Of a stretch of 64,000 bases of DNA, positions 1 to 7,761 are shown in pieces. The first letter of the stretch is position 1, and every line of letters starts with the position of its first letter. Source of the stretch: Blastococcus sp. CT_GayMR16 (GTDB lineage Bacteria > Actinomycetota > Actinomycetes > Mycobacteriales > Geodermatophilaceae). Location of the stretch: contig NZ_SPQK01000002.1 in the NCBI RefSeq assembly GCF_004570875.1, positions 1 through 64,000 on the forward strand. Reading direction: 5' to 3'. Position numbers and translations under genes: made by a program. The notes beneath the pieces were generated by a model. That model was not told the DNA's origin. It saw only the letters and a program-made list of their open reading frames with translations, and made no database searches.

Positions 1-235
1 GGCGCCGGCCGCTGCGCCCCAGCAGCCGGCGCAGCAGCAACCGGCGGCCCCGCAGCAGCAAGCACCGCAACAGCAGCCCGCGCCCGCCCCCAAACCCGCC
101 CCGGCACCCGCACCCGCACCCGCGCCGACGAAGGACGGGAACGGCTATCCCTGCCCGTGCCAGATCATCAACGGCGTCCTGACGAGCCTGACCGCGCCGG
201 TGACCGGATCGCTCCCCAAGCTGCCGGGACTCTGA
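1..235 (+). CDS. C-terminal end of a proline/alanine/glutamine-rich protein (partial)
   Basis: The reading frame is open from the first base and stops at TGA 233-235; the 5' part lies outside the window. The visible 77 residues are a low-complexity Gln/Pro/Ala tract followed by repeated Ala-Pro pairs. A short ordered tail with two close cysteines (CPCQ), a hydrophobic stretch and a Lys-Pro-Gly-Leu end follows. Such tails are common at the ends of secreted or cell-wall-spanning actinobacterial proteins, but nothing here fixes a function. It is codirectional with menB, 20 bases downstream. Confidence 0.6.
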   Translation, partial: APAAAPQQPAQQQPAAPQQQAPQQQPAPAPKPAPAPAPAPAPTKDGNGYPCPCQIINGVLTSLTAPVTGSLPKLPGL

Positions 236-255
236 CGGCCGCTAGGTTCGAGCGC

Positions 256-1143
256 ATGAGCGCCCGCGACGACGTCTCCGAGATCTTCGACAGCTCGGCA
301 TGGCAGCCGGTGGACGGCTTCGACTTCGCCGACATCACCTATCACCGCGCCGTCGACGCCGGGGTCGTCCGGATCGCGTTCGACCGGCCCGAGGTGCGCA
401 ACGCGTTCCGCCCGCAGTCGGTCGACGAGCTGATCACCGCGCTGGAGCACGCCCGGCTCGCCACCGACGTCGGCTGCGTGATCCTCACCGGCAACGGCCC
501 GAGCCCCAAGGACGGCGGCTGGGCCTTCTGCTCCGGCGGCGACCAGCGGGTGCGGGGGAAGTACGGCTACGAGCACGCGGCTGGCTCGAGCGGCCGGTTG
601 CACATCCTCGAGGCGCAGCGGCTGATCCGGTTCATGCCCAAGGTCGTCATCTGCGTCGTCCCCGGCTGGGCGGCCGGTGGCGGGCACAGCCTGCACGTCG
701 TCTCCGACCTGACGCTGGCCAGCGCCGAGCACGCCCGCTTCAAGCAGACCGACGCCGACGTCGGCAGCTTCGACGGCGGCTTCGGCTCGGCGTACCTGGC
801 GCGTCAGGTCGGGCAGAAGTTCGCCCGCGAGATCTTCTTCCTCGGCGAGGAGTACTCCGCCGAGGACGCCCACCGCATGGGCATGGTCAACCGGGTCGTG
901 CCGCACGCGGACCTCGAGGCCACGGCGCTGGACTGGGGGAAGCGGATCGTGGCCAAGAGCCCCACCGCCCAGCGCATGCTCAAGTACTCGTTCAACCTGA
1001 TCGACGACGGTCTGGTCGGCCAGCAGATGTTCGCCGGGGAGACCACGCGGCTGGCGTACATGGCCGAAGAGGCCGTCGAGGGCCGGGACGCCTTCCTGGA
1101 GAAGCGCGATCCCGACTTCAGCCGCTTCCCGTGGCATGTCTGA
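256..1143 (+). CDS. menB: 1,4-dihydroxy-2-naphthoyl-CoA synthase (MenB)
   Basis: This 295-residue crotonase-fold enzyme closes the second ring of the naphthoquinone by converting o-succinylbenzoyl-CoA to 1,4-dihydroxy-2-naphthoyl-CoA in menaquinone synthesis. MenB-specific signatures are visible: FCSGGDQRVRG near residue 95 (oxyanion hole and active loop), the QTDADVGSFDGGFGSAYLAR block near residue 160, and the C-terminal tail YMAEEAVEGRDAFLEKRDPDFSRFPWH typical of MenB rather than generic enoyl-CoA hydratases. An upstream in-frame ATG at 157 exists, but it overlaps the preceding gene. ATG 256 gives the normal family length. A palindrome follows the stop codon directly. Confidence 0.95.
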   Translation: MSARDDVSEIFDSSAWQPVDGFDFADITYHRAVDAGVVRIAFDRPEVRNAFRPQSVDELITALEHARLATDVGCVILTGNGPSPKDGGWAFCSGGDQRVRGKYGYEHAAGSSGRLHILEAQRLIRFMPKVVICVVPGWAAGGGHSLHVVSDLTLASAEHARFKQTDADVGSFDGGFGSAYLARQVGQKFAREIFFLGEEYSAEDAHRMGMVNRVVPHADLEATALDWGKRIVAKSPTAQRMLKYSFNLIDDGLVGQQMFAGETTRLAYMAEEAVEGRDAFLEKRDPDFSRFPWHV

Positions 1144-1167
1144 GGGCCGTTATGGCCATAAAGGCCC
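1144..1167. repeat. 24-bp near-perfect palindrome after menB
   Basis: Immediately after the menB stop is an inverted repeat centred on the perfect 12-bp palindrome TTATGGCCATAA (1150-1161). It is extended by GGGCC on the left and GGCCC on the right, with one G/A mismatch between core and flanks. The next gene starts only 22 bases later with a strong AGGAGG. It could act as a short terminator or processing hairpin, or as a protein-binding site; there is no T-run. Confidence 0.6.
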
Positions 1168-1188
1168 CATGAGCATGAGGAGGTCGCC

Positions 1189-1521
1189 GTGATCGTCGAG
1201 GTGGTAGGTGGCGCGGAGGAGCGTCCAGAGGCGCGGGTCGTCGACGTCGACAACCTCACGTCGCTGCACCTGGCCCTGGGCGAGGTCACCGACGAGGAGG
1301 CCGCCGAGGTGCTCGAACGGGCCGGGCTCGGCCGGCTCAAGGACGCGGACACCGCGTTCCTGGACACCGCCGCCCTGCGGGCCGCCGCCGAACCGCGCGC
1401 CACGGCCGCCGACTGGTCGGCCCGGTGGGACTCCATGATCGGTCACGCGCGCGGCAAGGGGTGGCTGTCCGACGACGGCGCCAGCGTGCAGGTCCAGATC
1501 GAGAGCGCCGCGGGGGCCTGA
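1189..1521 (+). CDS. Hypothetical acidic protein, 110 aa
   Basis: GTG start at 1189, preceded by a strong AGGAGG five bases upstream, which decides the start. The protein is soluble, acidic and Ala/Glu/Asp-rich with no signal peptide or membrane segment. It ends with a pattern (AADWSARWDSMIGHARGKGWLSDDGASVQVQIE) that suggests a compact mostly helical fold with a C-terminal beta strand. I do not recognise the family. It is codirectional with menB, separated by the palindrome, so cotranscription is possible. Confidence 0.75.
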   Translation: MIVEVVGGAEERPEARVVDVDNLTSLHLALGEVTDEEAAEVLERAGLGRLKDADTAFLDTAALRAAAEPRATAADWSARWDSMIGHARGKGWLSDDGASVQVQIESAAGA

Positions 1522-1659
1522 GCGACGCGTGAACGGCACCCCCACCGACCGTCACTGACTTGAGATTGTCAACGGTTCCTCGGCCGGAGTCATTGTGGTC
1601 GCTCCACCGACGCGCCAGGATGTCGCGGTGCGTATGACCACGCGTCACGGAATCCCGTC

Positions 1660-2271
1660 ATGACCGGGACACCCGGGCGGCCCCTCAGCAGCGAGCTGTC
1701 CGAGCAACTGATCTCGGTCGCCGTCGACATCCTCGCCGAGGAGGGGTGGGGTCGACTCAACAGCGACCGGATCGCTGCCCGTGCGCGAGCCGGGAAGGCG
1801 GGCATCTACCGCCGGTGGCCCACGATGGCGGCTCTTGCCCGGTCCGCGGTGAGCCGGTTCACGCTGGTCACGCCGCCGCCGGCCGGAGATTCGCTGCGCG
1901 AGGACCTCGTCGGTCTGGTGAGCCGGTGGACCGGGCCGCTGGACCGCGAGGAGCGAGCGGTGGCCAGCATCGTCGGCGCCGCCCGCCACGAGGAGGAGCT
2001 GCGCGCCGGCCTGGACGACGCACTGGTCCGGCCGCTCGCGTCGGCGGTCGCCGACATCGGTGCGCGCGCCGCCCAACGCGGGGAGTCGATCGACGTCAAC
2101 CGGCTGGCCCTGCTCGGCTCGGTGCTCGAGGCGTTCTGGTGGCAGCGCTACACGGCGGCCGGAGACGGCGCCATGACCTCCGACCAGGTCGAACGCGTTG
2201 TGGACGACGTCCTGCTGCCGATCGCCACCCCGACGGCGCACGCGATCCAGCCGGAGCCTGCCCCGGTCTGA
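1660..2271 (+). CDS. TetR/AcrR-family transcriptional regulator
   Basis: 203 residues. The N-terminal helix-turn-helix is clear: LISVAVDILAEEGWGRLNSDRIAARARAGKAGIYRRWPTMAALA, roughly residues 15-58, with the TetR pattern of recognition helix followed by IYRRWP. The C-terminal two thirds form the helical ligand/dimer domain and are not diagnostic. It is convergent with a second TetR gene whose stop lies only five bases away, so the two share a terminator region. A TTGA-N5-TCAA dyad around 1560-1573 lies about 90 bases upstream and might be an operator. The ligand is unknown. Confidence 0.9.
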   Translation: MTGTPGRPLSSELSEQLISVAVDILAEEGWGRLNSDRIAARARAGKAGIYRRWPTMAALARSAVSRFTLVTPPPAGDSLREDLVGLVSRWTGPLDREERAVASIVGAARHEEELRAGLDDALVRPLASAVADIGARAAQRGESIDVNRLALLGSVLEAFWWQRYTAAGDGAMTSDQVERVVDDVLLPIATPTAHAIQPEPAPV

Positions 2272-2276
2272 GCCCC

Positions 2277-2987
2277 TCAGCCCGCCCGGCGGACGGTTGC
2301 TTCGGGCCAGCCGGTGTCCGTCGGGAGCGCAGGTCCCGGGCCGTGGAGCACGTTCGCCGTGGTCTCCATCTCGCGGAGCAGCCGGTCGGCCAGGTCCATC
2401 ACGGCCGCGGCGGACAGGTCGGGGTCGGCACCCCCCGTCACCCGGGGGCGCTGACCCACCACGAGTGAGCGGCCCGCCGCGAGCCAGACGGCTGCGATGA
2501 GTCTCGAGGCGGCGTCCGGGTCGGACGGACTGATGGCGTCGTCGGCGGACCAGGCCTCCAGCAGGGCCTGGCGCAGCTGCTCCTCGGACCGGTGGACCAG
2601 CCCGCGCTCGTAGGCCCGCAGTGCCTCCGAGGCGTCCAGCGTGGCGATGTAGCGGCGCCGCTCCGGGCAGCGCAGGGAGCCGACGAGCTCGGCCACCAGG
2701 TCCACCAGCTGCGACCGCAGTGCCGTCAGCGGCGCGACCGAGGCCTCGCGCAGGCGCACCGCCTGGGCGGGGGCGTCGACCCAGGGCGTGCGTCCGTCGA
2801 AGAAGAGGTCTTCCTTCGTCGCGAAGTGGTTGAACACCGTCTGGACGGCGACGTCGGACGCGCGGGCGATGTCGGCGATCGTGACGGCCTCGAAGCCGTT
2901 CTCGTCGAACAGTCGACGGGCGACCGACCGGATCAGCTCTCGGGTCAGTGCCTTTTTCCGTGCTCGACGGTCCGTCAGTTCACCCAC
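2277..2987 (-). CDS. TetR/AcrR-family transcriptional regulator
   Basis: 236 residues from a GTG start at 2987. The DNA-binding domain is at residues 10-55: TRELIRSVARRLFDENGFEAVTIADIARASDVAVQTVFNHFATKEDLFF, a textbook TetR helix-turn-helix. The C-terminal region is Ala/Leu-rich helical ligand-binding sequence. Two identical ACGGTCCGT dyads flank the start codon, consistent with autorepression. No obvious target operon is adjacent, since the divergent side carries a gene in the same orientation. The start could be slightly downstream but no alternative has a better ribosome site. Confidence 0.88.
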   Translation of the reverse strand: MGELTDRRARKKALTRELIRSVARRLFDENGFEAVTIADIARASDVAVQTVFNHFATKEDLFFDGRTPWVDAPAQAVRLREASVAPLTALRSQLVDLVAELVGSLRCPERRRYIATLDASEALRAYERGLVHRSEEQLRQALLEAWSADDAISPSDPDAASRLIAAVWLAAGRSLVVGQRPRVTGGADPDLSAAAVMDLADRLLREMETTANVLHGPGPALPTDTGWPEATVRRAG

Positions 2988-3013
2988 CGTCGCAGCATAG
3001 CCACGGTCCGTGG
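2966..3013. promoter_or_regulatory. Two dyad sites sharing ACGGTCCGT, candidate TetR operator
   Basis: CCACGGTCCGTGG (3001-3013) is a perfect 13-bp dyad lying 14-26 bases upstream of the minus-strand TetR start. A second, shorter dyad GACGGTCCGTC (2966-2976) lies just inside the coding sequence. The centres are 36 bp apart. TetR proteins usually bind such odd-centred palindromes near their own promoter, so this is a plausible autoregulatory site; the assignment is inferred from position and symmetry. Confidence 0.45.
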
Positions 3014-3059
3014 TCGGCGCTGGATGACGGACGGACGAGTGCCGTTATTGCCCGTGTTG

Positions 3060-3581
3060 TCAGTGCCGGAGCGCGCCGACGGCCGTCCAGTCCTCGCTCA
3101 CCGAGCGGGCCCACGCCTCCACCAGCACCCGCAGGTCGATGACGTCGAGGTCAGCGGCGACATCGGCGATCGTCGTCCGCCAGGCACCGGGGGTGCGTCC
3201 CGTCGCCGGCGCCACCTCGAGCGCCTCGAGCGCCGTCCGCAGGCGGTCCGGGTCGGCCGGGTCAGGGTGTTGAGCGTCATAGGCGGCGTCGGCAAGTCGG
3301 ACCACCGTCGCGGCGCCCGCGTCCGGCCCCGCCTCCTCCCGCAGCCCGCGGAGGGTCACCTCGAACAGCCGCGTGCAGGACGTCGACGCACCGGGGTGGG
3401 ACGGCGTGGTGTCCTCGGTCAGCCGGACCAGGACGGCGCCGCAGCCGGGGCAGGCCTCGGTCGGTTGGGGCGGATCGACGGGAGGCACCTCCCGATGGTG
3501 CCGCACCCGGGCCAGGGGCGCGGGTCGAGGGGTGGCCGTCGGCGGGCGACCGGGCCCAGGCAGCATGGTCGACCGGCCCAC
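3060..3581 (-). CDS. DUF5946-like protein with N-terminal CPGCG motif
   Basis: Up to 173 residues from GTG 3581 (alternatives are ATG 3566 and a GTG near residue 26). The conserved part starts at TEACPGCGAVL, a single zinc-knuckle-like Cys pair. Then come GASTSCTRLFEVTLRGL and a helical body ending in WARSVSEDWTAVGALRH. This arrangement resembles the DUF5946 family seen in actinobacteria, whose function is not established. The proposed first codons fall in a 20-bp tandem duplication, so the longest start is doubtful. It is divergent from the alcohol dehydrogenase gene. Confidence 0.65.
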   Translation of the reverse strand: MGRSTMLPGPGRPPTATPRPAPLARVRHHREVPPVDPPQPTEACPGCGAVLVRLTEDTTPSHPGASTSCTRLFEVTLRGLREEAGPDAGAATVVRLADAAYDAQHPDPADPDRLRTALEALEVAPATGRTPGAWRTTIADVAADLDVIDLRVLVEAWARSVSEDWTAVGALRH

Positions 3582-3610
3582 GGCCGACGAGACCGGCCCA
3601 CGGCCGACGA
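3571..3610. repeat. Perfect 20-bp tandem duplication
   Basis: The unit GACCGGCCCACGGCCGACGA occurs twice head to tail (3571-3590 and 3591-3610), between the divergent DUF5946-like gene and the alcohol dehydrogenase gene. It covers the furthest upstream candidate start of the former and ends 21 bases before the GTG of the latter, so it lies within the shared promoter/leader region. It looks like a recent slippage or local duplication. Confidence 0.85.
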
Positions 3611-3631
3611 GCAGAGGAAGGGAGCCGCCCC

Positions 3632-4759
3632 GTGCGGACGAGAGCAGCGGTCCTGCGTCAGGCGGAGACCGAGTACGAGATCGTCGACCTCGAGGTGCTG
3701 GACCCGGGGCCGGGCGAGGTGCTGGTCGAGATGGCGTACGCCGGCCTCTGCCACTCCGACGAGCACCTCCGGCACTCCAACCCCGGGGGGCGGTACCCCA
3801 TCGTCGGCGGCCACGAGGGCTCCGCCGTCGTCCAGGCCGTCGGCCCCGGCGTGACCGGCGTCGCGCCCGGCGACCACGTCGTCACCAGCTTCCTGCCCGC
3901 CTGCGGGCACTGCCGGTTCTGTGCCGCCGGCCGGTCGAACCTCTGCGACAAGGGCGCCACCATCGCCAGCGGGCAGCTGCCGAGCGGCACGTTCCCCTTC
4001 CGGCTGGACGACGAGCCGCTGGGAGGGTTCTGCATGGTCGGCGCCTTCGCCGAGCACACCCTGCTCAGCGAGTTCTCCTGCGTGAAGATCGACCCCTGGA
4101 TCCCGCTCGACACGGCCGCGCTGGTCGCCTGCAGCGTCCCGACCGGATGGGGCTCGGCGGTCTACTCCGGGGGCGTGCGGCCCGGGGACACGGTGTTCGT
4201 CGTCGGTCTCGGCGGCGTGGGTGCGAACGCGGTGCAGGGCGCGGTGCACGCCGGGGCGATGCACGTCGTCGGCGTCGACCCGGTCGCCCTGAAGCGGGAG
4301 TTCGCCGAGTCGGTGGGCGCCACGCACACCGTCGCGAGCGCCGACGAGGCGGCGGGACTGGCTCGTCAGCTGTCGCGCGGTACCGGCGCGGACGTCGTCA
4401 TCGTCACGGTCGGGAAGATGTCGGCCGACGCGATGACCGGGGCGATGACGTGCCTGGGCAAGGGCGGCACGCTCGTGCTCACCGCCCTCGGGGATCGGGT
4501 CTCCGACGGCAACGTGACCCTGAGCGGGCAGCTGGCGACGGTCTTCGAGCAGCGCATCCAGGGCTCGCTGTTCGGCTCGTGCAACCCGTTCCGCGACATC
4601 CCGATGCTGCTGCGGCTGCACGAGGAGGGGCGGCTCGAGCTCGACCGGCTGATCACCCGGCGCTACTCGCTGGAGCAACTCAACGAGGGCTACCGCGACC
4701 AGGCGGCCGGCCTCACCGTGCGGGGCCTGCTCGAGCACGCCGCCGTCAGGAGCTCGTGA
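3632..4759 (+). CDS. NDMA-dependent-type zinc alcohol dehydrogenase
   Basis: 375 residues, GTG start after GGAAGGGAG. A medium-chain Zn dehydrogenase: catalytic zinc site GLCHSDEHL near residue 37, GGHEGSAVV near 58, and a structural zinc loop with four Cys (CGHCRFCAAGRSNLC) near 91-106. The Rossmann nucleotide loop GLGGVGANAVQ is near residue 190. The long insert with GTFPFRLDDEPLGGFCMVGAFAEHT and the block RIQGSLFGSCNPFRDIPMLL match actinobacterial NDMA-dependent alcohol dehydrogenases, which keep NAD tightly bound and pass electrons to mycofactocin-type acceptors. No mycofactocin genes are visible nearby. Its stop overlaps the convergent helR stop by 14 bases. Confidence 0.88.
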   Translation: MRTRAAVLRQAETEYEIVDLEVLDPGPGEVLVEMAYAGLCHSDEHLRHSNPGGRYPIVGGHEGSAVVQAVGPGVTGVAPGDHVVTSFLPACGHCRFCAAGRSNLCDKGATIASGQLPSGTFPFRLDDEPLGGFCMVGAFAEHTLLSEFSCVKIDPWIPLDTAALVACSVPTGWGSAVYSGGVRPGDTVFVVGLGGVGANAVQGAVHAGAMHVVGVDPVALKREFAESVGATHTVASADEAAGLARQLSRGTGADVVIVTVGKMSADAMTGAMTCLGKGGTLVLTALGDRVSDGNVTLSGQLATVFEQRIQGSLFGSCNPFRDIPMLLRLHEEGRLELDRLITRRYSLEQLNEGYRDQAAGLTVRGLLEHAAVRSS

Positions 4760-6911
4760 GGACGACGAGTCGCTGGGTCGCCCGGGTCATCGCGACGTAG
4801 CGGTCGACCGCGCCTTCGATGCCCGTGCCGAATTCGTCCGGGTCGACGAGGACGACCAGGTCGAACTCGAGACCCTTCGACAGCTCCGGGGTCAGCGACC
4901 GGACGCGGGCGGTCCCCCGGAAGGAGGGATCGCCGATGACGCAGGCGATCCCCTCGGCGTGCTCGGCGAGCCAGGTGTCGATGATCGTGCCCAGCTCCGA
5001 CGCAGCCCCGTGCAGGACGGGGATGCCGCTGCTGCGGATGGAGGTCGGCACGTTGGCGTCGGGGAGCACGGCCCGGATGACGGGCTCGGCCTCGGCCATG
5101 ACCTCTTCCGGCGTCCGGTAGTTGATGGTCAGCGACGCCAGGTGGATGTCACGTAGTCCGATCCGTTCCAGCCGTTCCCGCCACGACTCGGGAAACCCGT
5201 GCCGGGCCTGCGCGCGGTCGCCGACGACGGTGAAGCTGCCCGATGGACAGCGCAGCATCAGCATCTGCCACTCGGCGTCGGTCAACTCCTGGGCCTCGTC
5301 CACGACGATGTGCGCGAACGGGCCGGCGAGCACATCCGGGTCCGCGGTGGGCAGCGCGGCCTGGTCGACCAGGGCGTCCCTCAGGTCGCCGTGGCGGAGG
5401 CTCGTCATCAGCAGCAGCTCGGAGTCGTCGGCCGCGATCAGTTCGTCGATGACGCCGGCCATGCGGTCGCGTTCGAGGGCGGCCGCGGCCTCCGCCCGGC
5501 GCCTGCGCCGCGACGTCTCCGGGTCGCCGAGCCGCTGCCGTGCCGCGTCGAGCAGCGGCAGGTCGGGCACCGTCCAGGCCTGGGGGTCGGTGCGCTGCAG
5601 CGTCCGGACGTCGTCGGCGCTGAGCTCCGGAGCGCACATCCGCAGGTAGGCGGGCACCGACCAGAGGTCCCCGACGACGTCGGTCGCCTCGAGCAGCGGC
5701 CACGCCCGGTTGAAGACGGCGAGCAGCTCCCGGTTCTGCTGCAACGACTTCCGGAGCAGGTCGTCGTCCTCCTCGCCGTCGTAGGAGTCCACCAGGATCG
5801 TGAGGAGCTGCTCGAGGACCAGGTCGCGTGCCTCGTTGTGCGGGGTGCCCGGGTCGGGAGACGCGAACGCCTCGGCCCAGTCGGCGGCGCTCAGCCGGAG
5901 ATCACCCGCGTCGGTCTCGACCGTCATCCCCGTGGCGGGCGGCTCCTCGTAGAACCGGGCCGCCGCCTCGATCACGGAGCCGACGGCCATGGACGACTTC
6001 AGGCGAGCGACGTCGGGGTCGATCTCGATGCCTGCGTCGCGCCCCTGGGGGACGAGGTCGCGCAGGGTCGCAGTCTGCACGCCCTCCTCCCCGAGGCTGG
6101 GAAGGACGTCGGAGACGTAGGCCAGGTAGGGCTGGCTCGGGCCGACGAACAGGACCCCGCCCCGGTGGTGACCCAGGCGCGGGTCGGAGTAGAGGAGGTA
6201 GGCGGTGCGGTGCAGGGCGACGACGGTCTTGCCCGTGCCGGGACCGCCGTCGACGACGAGGGCGCCGGCCGATCCCGCCCGGATGATGGCGTCCTGGTCG
6301 GCCTGGATGGTGCCGAGGACGTCGCGCATCCGGGCCGAGCGGTTGCTCCCCAGGCTGGCGATGAACGCGGACTGGTCGTCGAGCGCTGCGTTGCTCTCCA
6401 ACGCCTCGATCCCCCCGAACTCATCACGGGCGAACACCTCGTCCCAGTAGTCGGTGACGCGGCCGCGGATCCAGCGGTACCTGCGGCGGCTCACCAAACC
6501 CATGGGGTTGGCGTGGGTCGCGCCGAAGAACGGCTCGGCCCCGGGCAGGCGCCAGTCGAGCAGCAGCTGGCGACCCGCCCTGTCGGTGAGCCCGAGGCGT
6601 CCGATGTACACCGGCTCGGGCTCGGCCGCGTGCACGATGCGGCCGAGGGACAGGTCGAGCCCGAAACGGCGCAGGATGCGCAGGCGGCCGGTCAGCCGGT
6701 GGATCTCCAGGTCCCGGTCCAGGGCTTCCTGGCCGATGCCGCCGGGCGTCCTGCGCTCGGCATCAAGCCGGTCGGTGAGGTCGGCGATCGACTGCGCGAG
6801 GCTCTCGGCGATGGCGGCGAAGTGCGCGTCGTCGGCGGCGATCAGGGTCGGATCCGCCTTGGTGGCGAGGCTGTCGGGAAGGTCGAACGCGCTGGTGGGA
6901 GGGGAAGTCAC
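4746..6911 (-). CDS. helR: HelR/HelD-like RNA polymerase recycling ATPase
   Basis: 721 residues from GTG 6911, which has GGAG nine bases upstream. ATG 6965 would add 18 poorly conserved residues and sits inside a palindrome. It is a superfamily 1 UvrD-like motor: N-terminal coiled coil (residues 20-85, AIAESLAQSIADLTDRLDAE), Walker A GGPGTGKT near 220, Walker B VVDEAQEL near 540, motif NYRTPEE near 600 and the C-terminal VAMTRATQRLVVL. The block PGGIGQEALDRDLEIHRLTGRLR is typical of actinobacterial HelR, which releases stalled or rifamycin-blocked RNA polymerase. Canonical rifamycin-associated element sequence was not found upstream, but several other palindromes are present. Confidence 0.88.
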   Translation of the reverse strand: MTSPPTSAFDLPDSLATKADPTLIAADDAHFAAIAESLAQSIADLTDRLDAERRTPGGIGQEALDRDLEIHRLTGRLRILRRFGLDLSLGRIVHAAEPEPVYIGRLGLTDRAGRQLLLDWRLPGAEPFFGATHANPMGLVSRRRYRWIRGRVTDYWDEVFARDEFGGIEALESNAALDDQSAFIASLGSNRSARMRDVLGTIQADQDAIIRAGSAGALVVDGGPGTGKTVVALHRTAYLLYSDPRLGHHRGGVLFVGPSQPYLAYVSDVLPSLGEEGVQTATLRDLVPQGRDAGIEIDPDVARLKSSMAVGSVIEAAARFYEEPPATGMTVETDAGDLRLSAADWAEAFASPDPGTPHNEARDLVLEQLLTILVDSYDGEEDDDLLRKSLQQNRELLAVFNRAWPLLEATDVVGDLWSVPAYLRMCAPELSADDVRTLQRTDPQAWTVPDLPLLDAARQRLGDPETSRRRRRAEAAAALERDRMAGVIDELIAADDSELLLMTSLRHGDLRDALVDQAALPTADPDVLAGPFAHIVVDEAQELTDAEWQMLMLRCPSGSFTVVGDRAQARHGFPESWRERLERIGLRDIHLASLTINYRTPEEVMAEAEPVIRAVLPDANVPTSIRSSGIPVLHGAASELGTIIDTWLAEHAEGIACVIGDPSFRGTARVRSLTPELSKGLEFDLVVLVDPDEFGTGIEGAVDRYVAMTRATQRLVVLTSS

Positions 6912-6946
6912 GGCATCAGCTCCGATCTGAGATGGGCGACCATAGA

Positions 6947-7048
6947 CCGAAATTTTCGGGCTCATGAGCGACGCCGATTTCTGCTACACATGAGGTGGCG
7001 GAGAGGCGCGCAACCATTGCGCGGGCCCCGCCCCCCCGGACTCATGTG
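6947..7048. promoter_or_regulatory. Palindrome-rich divergent region between helR and the HAD gene
   Basis: Within 102 bases are four dyads: CCGAAATTTTCGG (6947-6959), GCTCATGAGC (6960-6969), a perfect CGCGCAA-CCA-TTGCGCG stem (7007-7023), and CACATGAG (6987-6994) matched by CTCATGTG (7041-7048), which encloses the third. The region must hold the promoters of two divergent genes. The known rifamycin-associated element is a different GGGGCTTGC-type repeat and is not present as such. One or more of these dyads may be operators. Confidence 0.5.
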
Positions 7049-7080
7049 CACAAACCGCGCGAGCTGGGCAGCCTCCGCCC

Positions 7081-7746
7081 ATGACTGAGCAGCGCATCGC
7101 CGTCCTCGATGTCGACGGCACCCTCGTCGACACCAACTACCAGCACGCGCTGGCCTGGTACCGGGCGTTCCGGTCGCTGGGGGAGACGTTCCCGATCTGG
7201 CGCATCCACCGGCTCATCGGCATGGGCGGCGACCAGCTCGTGGCCGCCCTCGGTGGGGACGTCGTCGAGGCCCGCATCGGCGACGAGGTGCGCGAACGCT
7301 GGGTCAAGGAGGCAGACCCGCTGATGGGCGAGGTCGCCCTGCTGCCCGGCGCCCGCGAGCTGATCCTGGCGCTCAAGGAGCGGGGGCACCGGGTGGTGCT
7401 GGCCAGCTCGGGCAAGCCGCACCACGTCGACCACGCGCTGGACATGCTCGACGTCCGGGACGTCGTCGACGGCTGGACGACGAGTGAGGACGTCGAGGAG
7501 ACCAAGCCCGCGCCGGATCTCCTGCACGTGGCCCTGGAGAAGATCGGCGAGCCCACCGACGCCCCGAGCGTCGTCATCGGCGACTCGGTCTACGACGTGG
7601 AGGCGGCCAAGAACGCCGGGATGCCGGCGATCGTCGTCCGCTCCGGGGGATTCGGGGACGACGAACTGCGCGATGCCGGCGCGGTCGCCATCTACGACAC
7701 CCCCGCCGACCTCACCGCGGCGCTGGACGACACCGATCTCGCCTGA
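7081..7746 (+). CDS. HAD-family hydrolase (phosphatase)
   Basis: 221 residues. Motif I DVDGTLVDT (residues 9-17) carries the nucleophile and acid/base Asp pair. Motif II is VLASSG near 104, motif III Lys is in EETKPAPD near 140, and motif IV is GDSVYDVEAA near 166. The helical cap lies between motifs I and II (subclass IA), as in phosphoglycolate phosphatases and beta-phosphoglucomutases. The exact substrate cannot be read from sequence. It is divergent from helR and convergent with the GDPD gene, whose stop is 15 bases away. Confidence 0.9.
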   Translation: MTEQRIAVLDVDGTLVDTNYQHALAWYRAFRSLGETFPIWRIHRLIGMGGDQLVAALGGDVVEARIGDEVRERWVKEADPLMGEVALLPGARELILALKERGHRVVLASSGKPHHVDHALDMLDVRDVVDGWTTSEDVEETKPAPDLLHVALEKIGEPTDAPSVVIGDSVYDVEAAKNAGMPAIVVRSGGFGDDELRDAGAVAIYDTPADLTAALDDTDLA

Positions 7747-7761
7747 GCGGAGGAGGCCGGG

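Noticed and set aside
6912-7080. Rifamycin-associated element upstream of helR
   Set aside because: The GGGGCTTGC-type inverted repeat of that element is not found; only other palindromes are present, so I reported them without that label.
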